A stretch of DNA of 19,090 nucleotides, from the NCBI GenBank assembly GCA_903821905.1, contig CAIJMQ010000060.1:1-19090 (forward strand), in the 5' to 3' direction. Every line of letters begins with the position of its first letter. Position 1 is the first letter of the stretch. The stretch comes from an uncultured bacterium (GTDB lineage: Bacteria; CAIJMQ01). The notes under the pieces were generated by a model that had not been told where the DNA came from, did no database searches, and saw nothing but the letters and a program-made list of their open reading frames with translations. Made by a program: the position numbers and the translations under genes. Positions 1-6,468 of the stretch are shown here, piece by piece.

Positions 1-298
1 CGCCGGCGTCGGTCAGCGGGTCGACTTCGTCCACGGTGACGCGCGAAGGGTTGACCGCCCCGTATTCCTGAAGGAGGTCCTGAACGCGCGACTGCTGCTC
101 GACGGAATCCGGCAACTCGGGCGAATTCGACTTGATGTAGAGGTTCGTCAGGGTGATGTCCTGCTTGAGGTCCCCCAGCAAGGCCTTGGTGCGGGGGCTC
201 AGGCTGAAGCGGCCCGTGGCGGTCCAGTCGCTCCGCCCGCGGCCCTTGAGGAGGACGTCCGACAGCCAGACGGCCGCCACCAGGAGCGCCGTGGCCAG
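1..298 (-). CDS. GldG-like ABC-export/gliding auxiliary protein, fragment cut at both ends
   Basis: Reading leftward from 298 gives 99 uninterrupted codons. They begin with a hydrophobic segment (LATALLVAAVWLSDVLL), followed by a SDWTATGRFSLSPRTKALL stretch and then a beta-rich segment with LTNLYIKSNSPELP. A membrane anchor followed by D-T-G-R-(F/Y)-S-L-S-P-T is typical of the GldG-like family, the auxiliary subunit of gliding-type ABC exporters. The C-terminus lies beyond the left edge. The N-terminal residues before the membrane segment are missing because AT-rich DNA of another origin begins at about 298. The strong GC richness is unlike everything downstream and suggests a different organism. 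Family call by eye; the truncation is seen directly. Confidence 0.6.
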   Translation of the reverse strand, partial: MATALLVAAVWLSDVLLKGRGRSDWTATGRFSLSPRTKALLGDLKQDITLTNLYIKSNSPELPDSVEQQSRVQDLLQEYGAVNPSRVTVDEVDPLTDAG

Positions 299-302
299 AA
301 TT
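295..302. other. Abrupt composition junction, probable chimera point
   Basis: Left of about 298 the sequence is GC-rich and codes on the minus strand. Right of it the sequence is AT-rich and codes on the plus strand. Both reading frames are cut in mid-domain at the same position, and no repeat, target-site duplication or transposon end is visible. Confidence 0.7.
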
Positions 303-525
303 TGACCACGTTTATTTGATTGGACTTGTTGATGATGAGTTGCCTTCCTTCCAGAGTAAACAAAAAGGCGACAATAGTCCAGAGATGGAGGAAGAAAGGC
401 GTAACTGTTTTGTTGCAATTACTAGAACCATTGAAAGTTTAACCCTTAGTTACGCAAAAAAATATAGGGGTTGGTCTAAAAAACCTTCCAGATTTCTTTT
501 GGAGATGGGATTACTTAATGGTTAG
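298..525 (+). CDS. UvrD/Rep-type superfamily I helicase, C-terminal fragment
   Basis: The open frame starts at the junction with EFDHVYLIGLVDDELPSF and ends in a stop at 523-525. EFDHVYLIG is the core of helicase motif V, where the usual preceding KG-L/M is lost at the junction. EEERRNCFVAITRT is motif VI with its conserved arginine. The end, GWSKKPSRFLLEMG, is the usual C-terminus of short UvrD-like proteins. About 75 residues remain of a protein that is normally 600-700 residues long, so the ATPase motifs I-IV are absent. An internal TTG at 316 could be taken as a start, but family homology extends upstream of it to 298. As it stands the fragment cannot be an active helicase. It is most likely an intact gene in the real genome that is cut by a misassembly. 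Confidence 0.75.
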   Translation, partial: EFDHVYLIGLVDDELPSFQSKQKGDNSPEMEEERRNCFVAITRTIESLTLSYAKKYRGWSKKPSRFLLEMGLLNG

Positions 526-639
526 AACTACTAAGAGAGGCATGATAACAATAGAGGACAAAATACCTAAATAGTTATAGATTTGATATAGAAAAATTAT
601 TAAAGCAAGAGAGCACATAAATAATTAAGGTGTAAAAAG

Positions 640-2298
640 ATGGGAGAAAATACGTTAGTTATAGAAACAGAGGTTTCAAAAAGGAAATATTTTCCTTCAG
701 AACCAGTTAGTCATGCTGTTGAATCTCCATCTGTTGATAATATAAGACCAATGTATAAAGTCCATAAGTATTGGGCTAGAAAACCTTGGTATGTTGTAAA
801 CAGATACATACAACACTTTACAAAAGAAGATGAAGTAGTGCTTGACCCTTTTTGCGGTAGCGGTGTTACAGGGATAGAAGCGATAGCAAATAATAGAAAA
901 GCCATTTTAATTGATTTAAATCCTATAGCAGTTTTTATCGCAAAAAACACTGCCCGAGTTGATTTTGAACCCGAGGATTTAATGATGGCTTTTGAGAAGA
1001 TAAAGCATAAATGCGAAAAGGAGATACGAGGGCTCTATTCCTTAGATGAGGAATGCCCTGTTTGTAAGGTAAATTTCGAGATGCGGCATTTACTCAGAGG
1101 ACCTAAGTTTAAAGAATGGGTAGTATATGGCGTTTGTCCTAATTGCGAAGCCGGGAAACAATATTTAAGAAGACTTCTTAAGAAAAGTGAGCTTAGAAAG
1201 ATAGGGGAAATCGAGAAAAGAGAAATTAAATACTGGTATCCTAAGACAGCATTTCCAGAGAAGTTTGATAAAGACAGAATCACTTACAAGGGCATAAAGC
1301 ATATACACCAGATTTTTACCAAGAGGAACCTTTATGCTTTATCTATTATTTGGGAACAGATTATAAAAATTAAAGATGAGCCAATTAAAGATTTGATGAA
1401 GTTAGCTTTTTTAAATACTCTGTTGCATGTCAGCAAATTGAAAGCAGAAAATGTAAGACCGATGGCTGTAAATAATTATTGGGTTCCTGATGACTGGATT
1501 GAAGAAAATGTTTGGTTTAGATTCAATGAAAGGTTTAATCTCTTAAAAAAGGGTAAGGATATTTCATTAAAAAGAATTAGCTGCGAATCATATAATGACT
1601 TAAGTATTCTCAACGCTTCTGCATTAAACTTGTCAACGCTAGAAAATAATTCGGTTGATTATATTTTTACCGATCCTCCTTATGGAGATAGCATTCAGTA
1701 TTCTGAATTGTCTATGATATGGAATGCATGGCTCGGGAATATGCCCTCAAATAAAGAGGAGGTTGTTATTAATCCCTCTCAAGGAAAGAAGGTCGATCAC
1801 TACGGAGAGTTGCTTGAATCAGCCTTTAATGAAATGTTCAGGGTTTTGAAGCGTGGCAGGTGGATGAGCGTATGTTTTCATAATAAAGAGTTTAAGGTTT
1901 GGAATGCAATATTGCGTGCATGTAGAAATTCCGGCTTCGTCCTTGTAAATGCCGTACCTCAAGAGCCAATTTCACAATCCTTTAATCAGGCTTGGTCAAA
2001 GTATGCCTCCAAAACCGATATGATTATCAATTTAGTTAAACCGTTTCCTGAAGACAAGAGTCTTCTCTATGAAAAATTCGGACGAAATGGGAAGCTTAAA
2101 TTAAACGATGTAATAGATGAAGTAATATCTAAAAAAGATTCTTCTGAAATTAAAATAACCGATTTATATGATAGAGTCTTAATGAAAATTATGCGGGAAT
2201 CTTTTTTCTCAGAGAATATGTTAGAGCAAGATGCATTTTCTATTTACAAAATTGACGAACTTTTATCTAAATATGATATGGGGAGATTAAGAAAGTGA
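640..2298 (+). CDS. DNA methyltransferase with DPPY motif and zinc ribbon (RM operon gene 1)
   Basis: This 552-residue amino-methyltransferase probably makes N6-methyladenine or N4-methylcytosine. An N-terminal VHKYWARKPWYVV segment (residues 41-53) is followed by the SAM-binding motif I LDPFCGSGVTGIEA (68-81) and an acidic ILIDLNP strand. A long insert carries a CxxC...CxxC zinc ribbon (C139, C142, C166, C169). The catalytic motif FTDPPYGDSIQYSEL has DPPY at 345-348. SAM-motif first, long insert, then the catalytic motif fits an alpha-type order, with the insert as likely target recognition domain. The HKYWARKP motif also occurs in large adenine-specific methylases of the DUF1156 type. The ATG at 640 follows an AAGGTG site. 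The stop overlaps the GTG start of the next gene, so the genes are translationally coupled. Recognition sequence unknown. Confidence 0.85.
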   Translation: MGENTLVIETEVSKRKYFPSEPVSHAVESPSVDNIRPMYKVHKYWARKPWYVVNRYIQHFTKEDEVVLDPFCGSGVTGIEAIANNRKAILIDLNPIAVFIAKNTARVDFEPEDLMMAFEKIKHKCEKEIRGLYSLDEECPVCKVNFEMRHLLRGPKFKEWVVYGVCPNCEAGKQYLRRLLKKSELRKIGEIEKREIKYWYPKTAFPEKFDKDRITYKGIKHIHQIFTKRNLYALSIIWEQIIKIKDEPIKDLMKLAFLNTLLHVSKLKAENVRPMAVNNYWVPDDWIEENVWFRFNERFNLLKKGKDISLKRISCESYNDLSILNASALNLSTLENNSVDYIFTDPPYGDSIQYSELSMIWNAWLGNMPSNKEEVVINPSQGKKVDHYGELLESAFNEMFRVLKRGRWMSVCFHNKEFKVWNAILRACRNSGFVLVNAVPQEPISQSFNQAWSKYASKTDMIINLVKPFPEDKSLLYEKFGRNGKLKLNDVIDEVISKKDSSEIKITDLYDRVLMKIMRESFFSENMLEQDAFSIYKIDELLSKYDMGRLRK

Positions 2299-3395
2299 AA
2301 CTTGATAGAGAGAACGTTATTAAGATACTAAATAAGAATTTTGGTTTCAGCATAGTTGATAATCCTGTGGCTGGCGAAGTTATTAAAGTGTCAGCCTTAG
2401 ATGCTTATCTTTATTCTTCTATTACAGGACATCCGTACCTTTGTAATCCTTCAGGAGGCTTTTCTCCAAATGGCTTAATGCAGGTTTTTAATCAAGCCAA
2501 CTCCTACAATTTAGTTTCTGGCATGTTTGACAGGGCGGGGTTTTTCAAATATACCCCCTTATTGTTGTCCCGAGACTACCCTTTTATAAAAGATACTGAA
2601 AAATATATTATTCCTTTGGAATATGAAAAACATTCAGAATACGAATCAAAAAGGAAAACACTATTTGAAAAGCTCAAAAAAGAGGGATTTGATCCAGCAA
2701 ATTTTATAATCTGCACTATAAAGAAAAGCACGTCTGGATACGGCATGGAACCTTTTTGTGAGTATGTTACAAGCGAATATTTCAGACGACGGGGTTATCT
2801 TACCGAGACACAGATTCCATTTTATTATAATGGTGGAACTCCTGATTTTGCTGCATATGATTTCCCAGAGGTTTTAAGTATTTTAAGAAAGGATGGGCTA
2901 ATTTCATCTGGTGCCACGTTAATAGAATTGTCGACCTTTAGGTTATTTAGAACCAGCAAGTCAAAAACCCTTGGAAGTAAAGAAACGGAAGCAATTGTAG
3001 GCGAGGCAAAAACCAGCTCGATGGAGGCAATAAAACAAATAAAAAAGTATCTCGGGAAGAAGATTTTTAATAGAGCTTATGAAATTATACCTCATAAAGG
3101 CAAGCCTGAAATTATCTGTGGCTTAATAACATTTAACGATGCTGGGGAGATTTTAGTCTTTGAAGGTAAAGAAAAACCTTTGGTGGATAAAAAGATACAG
3201 GCGGATTATTTTGACTGGTTGAGCAATTACTTAAAATATTTCCTATTAGCTAATCTCGATAATTCTGAGCTTAATGATTTTTATAAAAGAAAAACAGGCA
3301 AAGAATTTCCAACAGGTATAAGCAATCTCTTATCTTTTGTAAATGCCTTGGAATATCAGGAAATCATTGAGGAAATTCTAACCCTTGTAGGATAA
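2295..3395 (+). CDS. Probable restriction endonuclease, PD-(D/E)XK fold (RM operon gene 2)
   Basis: The start is GTG at 2295, overlapping the methylase stop (GTGA), with GGGAGATT just upstream. The 366-residue product has MEPFCEYVTSEYFRRRGY (151-168), a helix with a conserved acidic residue. It is followed by an amphipathic strand, GGTPDFAAYDF (PD at 183-184) and, about 50 residues later, IVGEAKTSS (E237, K239). Acidic helix, PD, then E-x-K is the active-site layout of PD-(D/E)XK nucleases, with the E-x-K spaced further from PD than usual. Position between two methylase genes supports a role as cleavage subunit. No homologue is recognised by name. The fold call is from motifs only. Confidence 0.65.
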   Translation: MKLDRENVIKILNKNFGFSIVDNPVAGEVIKVSALDAYLYSSITGHPYLCNPSGGFSPNGLMQVFNQANSYNLVSGMFDRAGFFKYTPLLLSRDYPFIKDTEKYIIPLEYEKHSEYESKRKTLFEKLKKEGFDPANFIICTIKKSTSGYGMEPFCEYVTSEYFRRRGYLTETQIPFYYNGGTPDFAAYDFPEVLSILRKDGLISSGATLIELSTFRLFRTSKSKTLGSKETEAIVGEAKTSSMEAIKQIKKYLGKKIFNRAYEIIPHKGKPEIICGLITFNDAGEILVFEGKEKPLVDKKIQADYFDWLSNYLKYFLLANLDNSELNDFYKRKTGKEFPTGISNLLSFVNALEYQEIIEEILTLVG

Positions 3396-3396
3396 A

Positions 3397-4422
3397 ATGG
3401 CTTTTAAATCAGATTACATAATTAAACAGGAACTTAATTCTATCGGCGAAGTCGGGAATTTGAAATTAAGAATCTTTCCTGGCTCAAGCAGGGAAGACCA
3501 GATTCATTGGGTTAATGGCGGATTATGTTTTGGGAAAACAGATTTGCTTTACGGTTCAAACGACGCGGTGTGGTATCTTGAACAGCAATGGAGAGATCCT
3601 TTAACAAATAGAGAATCTGTCGCAAAGCCAGTTATTGCAGTTGAGGGAACTCTTGCATTAGAGCGTGGTTCAAGCGGGAATGCCCAATATCAGAGATTTT
3701 TCCATGCTTTGGGTGCGGTTTTGTCAGGTGTTATTGGGATATATTATCTAAGGGAAGGCAAGGATTCTCTAAGATATGACATGCCTATGGCTGCACTTAA
3801 TGCAGGAGAAATGCATAATTGTGATTATTTCATTACAACAGCTTTAGATGATGTGAGAGAGATCGTTGAGACAGTCGGGAATCATGGGGTATCATCTACA
3901 GAATACCGCAATTTAGCAAATAGAATTAAGAATCAAATGCGACAATATTTTACTGATGCATTAAACAGAATTCATAATGGCAATATTAATGATTATTTTA
4001 AGCATAGGTCAATAATCAAGCTGTCGAATGGCACAAATATCAAATATCTGGCAGGAAATTACAGAAATTTTACAGAGAGCAGCCAAAGGGGAGGCCATGT
4101 TATTCTGGGCGAATTTTTACTGGCAAAATATTTTCTTAAAGAGAAATTCTATTTCCTTTTACCAAGACTGACCCATAGCGACATTGAGCGGTTAGATAAT
4201 TCTGACAAGAAAGAGTGGAAGGTTATTAGAGCTGATGAGTTTGGAGAGGTTATAACTATGGATGAGATGGATGGTATTCCTGAGCGAATAAAAAGAGAAA
4301 TACTGGAACTTAAAAATACGCCTTTAGGTGGACCTACTTGCTCTGAAGCCAAGGTCAAGTGGAATAGGCTAATTAATGAGCTTAAAGGATTAATAGAAAG
4401 AGGAACGGTTAGGATAAGATAA
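3397..4422 (+). CDS. Unknown protein in RM operon, candidate second endonuclease subunit (gene 3)
   Basis: A 341-residue protein beginning one base after the previous stop and ending one base before the next start, so it is part of one polycistron. No membrane segment or signal peptide is seen. The N-terminal half has alternating strands with KTDLLYGSNDAVWYLEQQ (48-64), then KPVIAVEGTLALERGSSGN (77-95) and a helix QYQRFFHALGAVLSG (97-111). An acidic strand followed by V-x-V-E-G-T and a helix resembles a PD-(D/E)XK core in which the usual lysine is replaced, but this is weak. It could be a second subunit of a heterodimeric endonuclease, a specificity factor or a regulator. I do not recognise the family. 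Confidence 0.5.
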   Translation: MAFKSDYIIKQELNSIGEVGNLKLRIFPGSSREDQIHWVNGGLCFGKTDLLYGSNDAVWYLEQQWRDPLTNRESVAKPVIAVEGTLALERGSSGNAQYQRFFHALGAVLSGVIGIYYLREGKDSLRYDMPMAALNAGEMHNCDYFITTALDDVREIVETVGNHGVSSTEYRNLANRIKNQMRQYFTDALNRIHNGNINDYFKHRSIIKLSNGTNIKYLAGNYRNFTESSQRGGHVILGEFLLAKYFLKEKFYFLLPRLTHSDIERLDNSDKKEWKVIRADEFGEVITMDEMDGIPERIKREILELKNTPLGGPTCSEAKVKWNRLINELKGLIERGTVRIR

Positions 4423-4423
4423 C

Positions 4424-5326
4424 ATGGAAAAGAGAAAAATTAAACCAGAAGAAAGGCAAACAAAGGGATGGGGGGATTTAGTCCCTGAAATAAGTCCAAA
4501 GAAAAGCAAGTATGCCGGGAAAGTTCATCCCAAAAATAAGCTCAATAATCTAACCGGTAAGGAATGGACACTTTTTACCAAAAGCTGGTTTCTTTTTAAT
4601 GCTCTGCATTCTGATTTAAAGGAAGAACGAGCAGTTACTAAAGACACTGCTACGCATCCAGCCACTTTTTCTCCTACCATGATAAGCGAGTTCATAAGAT
4701 TCTTTACGAAAGAAGGACAGACTGTTTTGGATCCCTTTGCAGGGATAGGAAGCACTTTAGTTGCATGTGATAGGACTGACAGGAAAGGTATCGGGATAGA
4801 ATTAAATAAAAAATATGCCAAGATAGCAAAAATGAGAACAAAGCAAAAAGTTATAATTGACGACGCGCGAAATATATCAAAAATAAATCTGCCCCAGATT
4901 GATTACAGCATAACCTCTCCACCTTATTGGAACATTCTGCATAGAAGCACAGGTGATTTCAAGGAGAGGAGAGAAAAGAATAACTATGATATGAAATATT
5001 CAGAGGAACAAGCAGATTTAGGCAACATCGAAGATTATGAACAGTTCATTGATGAATTATTTAAAATTTACAAGCAGATTTACACTATCCTGAAGAATAA
5101 GGGATATATCACTGTCATTATTAAGAATGTCAAGAAACAAGGAAAACTTTATCCTTTGGCTTGGGATTTAGCAAAAAAGCTTGGTGAATTATATGTATTA
5201 AAAGATGAAAAAATATGGATTCAAGATAAAGTTAGATTAGCACCTTATGGATATCCTTATGCTTGGGTTAGCAATATAATTCATCATTATTGCCTTATTT
5301 TTCAGAAAGACGAACATCGTTCTTAA
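4424..5326 (+). CDS. DNA methyltransferase with SPPY motif (RM operon gene 4)
   Basis: A 300-residue amino-methyltransferase. HPATFSPTMISEFIRFF (78-94) leads into motif I, VLDPFAGIGST (101-111), then GIGIELN with the SAM-ribose acidic residue. The catalytic motif is SITSPPYWNIL (SPPY at 165-168). TSPPYW with the HP-x-F element is common in N4-cytosine methylases and in some N6-adenine enzymes, so the target base is uncertain. It differs from the first methylase in size, motif and domain layout, which suggests that the two modify different strands or bases of one asymmetric site. It is the last gene of the operon, one base after gene 3, and a candidate terminator follows at 5361-5397. Confidence 0.82.
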   Translation: MEKRKIKPEERQTKGWGDLVPEISPKKSKYAGKVHPKNKLNNLTGKEWTLFTKSWFLFNALHSDLKEERAVTKDTATHPATFSPTMISEFIRFFTKEGQTVLDPFAGIGSTLVACDRTDRKGIGIELNKKYAKIAKMRTKQKVIIDDARNISKINLPQIDYSITSPPYWNILHRSTGDFKERREKNNYDMKYSEEQADLGNIEDYEQFIDELFKIYKQIYTILKNKGYITVIIKNVKKQGKLYPLAWDLAKKLGELYVLKDEKIWIQDKVRLAPYGYPYAWVSNIIHHYCLIFQKDEHRS

Positions 5327-5360
5327 CTCTCATCCATTATAAAATATTTCTGTTAAAAAT

Positions 5361-5397
5361 AAAGTTCACTTTACATAGGAAGTGCGAACTTTTCCAT
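5361..5397 (+). terminator. Candidate terminator after RM operon
   Basis: AAAGTTC-ACTT and AAGT-GCGAACTTT form an imperfect hairpin (a two-base bulge on the 3' arm) around an eight-base loop, with a T-containing tail. It lies 35 bases after the last methylase stop. The stem is AT-rich and weak. Confidence 0.4.
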
Positions 5398-5539
5398 TTT
5401 ATCTTCTAATTCCTATCTGATTCATTCCGCGTCGTTAAATCTATTTCTTTAAGATTCCTCTATTTCTACAATCTACTAATTTTTTTCTCCGTTTTTCTTC
5501 TATTTCTCATTTCCAGAATCCCACTCTCTAAACCAACGT

Positions 5540-5554
5540 CGGAAAGCTTAAATA
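5540..5554 (+). promoter_or_regulatory. Archaeal-type BRE + TATA promoter of recombinase operon
   Basis: CGGAAAG is followed directly by CTTAAATA, a good match to an archaeal TFB-recognition element plus TATA box. The predicted transcription start is around 5577-5580, about 33 bases before the recombinase ATG. Confidence 0.6.
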
Positions 5555-5592
5555 CATCTATTTCGTTTTTATTATAGCAGTTCACCTTTCCT

Positions 5593-5616
5593 ATGAAACA
5601 TGAACACACAAAATGA
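5593..5616 (+). CDS. Possible leader peptide MKHEHTK overlapping the recombinase start
   Basis: ATG at 5593 opens seven codons whose TGA stop overlaps the recombinase ATG (ATGA). The recombinase has no visible Shine-Dalgarno site, so re-initiation from this minicistron could set its translation. This could be chance; no independent support. Confidence 0.2.
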   Translation: MKHEHTK

Positions 5617-6227
5617 CATTTACATGGATATTAGACGAAAGTAAGTACCTGAAAACAGAAGAAGTGAGGAAACTCATGGATACTTGCCGGAGATTAACGC
5701 AGAAACACAGGAGTTATTTAGCAGTTAGGAATTGTTTCATGGTTGAGCTTGGCTTGTTTACAGGCTTGAGAGTGAAGGAAATGGCTAACCTGAATTGCGG
5801 TGATCTTTTAATCGGAAACGAGCAATCATCATTAATAGTAAGCAAAGGCAAAGGAGACAAGAAAAGAATTGTAAAACTCAACAGTGAATTCAGGGAAAAA
5901 TGTTTAAAGTTTCTCAAATACAAGCAAAAAATAAATCAAAGCATATCTGAAGACTCTCCCCTGCTCTGTTCTCTTTCAGGCAGAAGATTAACCAAAAGAG
6001 CACTGCAAAAATCATTCAAGAAATGTATGAAAATCGCAGGATTGCCTGAGCATTACGGAATTCACAGTTTGAGGCACACTTACGGCTCTCATCTATACAA
6101 AGCAAGCAATCACAATCTCAGATTAGTACAGGAGCAATTAGGCCATTCTTCTATAAGAACAACAGAAGTTTACGCAAGCCTGATGGCAACAGATGTGAAT
6201 GAAGCACTTGAAAAGCTTTACAAGTAA
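5613..6227 (+). CDS. Short tyrosine recombinase/integrase (catalytic domain only)
   Basis: All catalytic residues of the phage-integrase/Xer family are visible in 204 residues: R53 in FTGLRVKEM, the beta-hairpin lysine in SKGKGDKKR (about K80), H151 and R154 in HSLRHTYGSH, H178 in QLGHSS, and nucleophile Y187 in TTEVYASL. The usual N-terminal core-binding domain of about 100 residues is reduced to a helix of about 30 residues. It is therefore roughly two thirds of XerC/D length, and no frameshifted remnant is seen upstream. It probably integrates or excises the surrounding element, or resolves dimers. It heads an operon with the zinc-finger gene 11 bases downstream. Whether it is active without the missing domain is unknown. 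Confidence 0.88.
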   Translation: MTFTWILDESKYLKTEEVRKLMDTCRRLTQKHRSYLAVRNCFMVELGLFTGLRVKEMANLNCGDLLIGNEQSSLIVSKGKGDKKRIVKLNSEFREKCLKFLKYKQKINQSISEDSPLLCSLSGRRLTKRALQKSFKKCMKIAGLPEHYGIHSLRHTYGSHLYKASNHNLRLVQEQLGHSSIRTTEVYASLMATDVNEALEKLYK

Positions 6228-6238
6228 GGAGGTGCAAC

Positions 6239-6445
6239 ATGTTTGAGTATTGTGGCTGGTGCAACAAGCATATCAATCTTCTGAATTTTCAGAAAGTTGC
6301 ATTAAGGATAAACGGAAATATTGAAAAGAAAAGATTATGGTTCTGTGCGCCAAGATGTCTTCTTGAATTTAACAGGCTTTATGAGGGAAATAATTTCAAC
6401 ATGCGACTTGACGTTCCAAAACCATTGAAAGCAGGTAAATGGTGA
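6239..6445 (+). CDS. Small zinc-finger protein
   Basis: A 68-residue protein starting six bases after a strong GGAGGTG site placed at the recombinase stop. CGWC near the N-terminus and WFCAPRCLLEF in the middle give a CxxC...CxxxC pattern with an aromatic residue before the second knuckle, similar to TRASH/MYM-like treble-clef fingers. Charged C-terminus, no membrane segment. Coupled between recombinase and propeller gene, it may be a recombination accessory or a regulator. Specific function not recognised. Confidence 0.65.
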   Translation: MFEYCGWCNKHINLLNFQKVALRINGNIEKKRLWFCAPRCLLEFNRLYEGNNFNMRLDVPKPLKAGKW

Positions 6446-6455
6446 AACTAATAAA

Positions 6456-6465
6456 AAAGGAGGGA
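6456..6465 (+). promoter_or_regulatory. Shine-Dalgarno site deciding start of the propeller gene
   Basis: AAAAGGAGGG lies four to five bases before ATG 6469. An ATG at 6439 is also in frame, but it would place this site inside the coding region and spoil the signal peptide. Confidence 0.7.
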
Positions 6466-6468
6466 AAG

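Larger units (their letters stand above)
5327..5612. other. Intergenic region between RM operon and recombinase
   Basis: No gene is seen here. After the weak hairpin come about 130 bases rich in T and C on the plus strand with no clear frame, then a BRE/TATA-like promoter at 5540-5554 and a possible seven-codon leader ORF at 5593-5616. No tRNA or clear attachment-site repeat was found. Confidence 0.55.

Noticed and set aside
5327-5612. CRISPR leader, tRNA or attachment site next to the recombinase
   Set aside because: No regularly spaced repeats, no cloverleaf and no direct repeat with the 16249-16333 gap could be seen.
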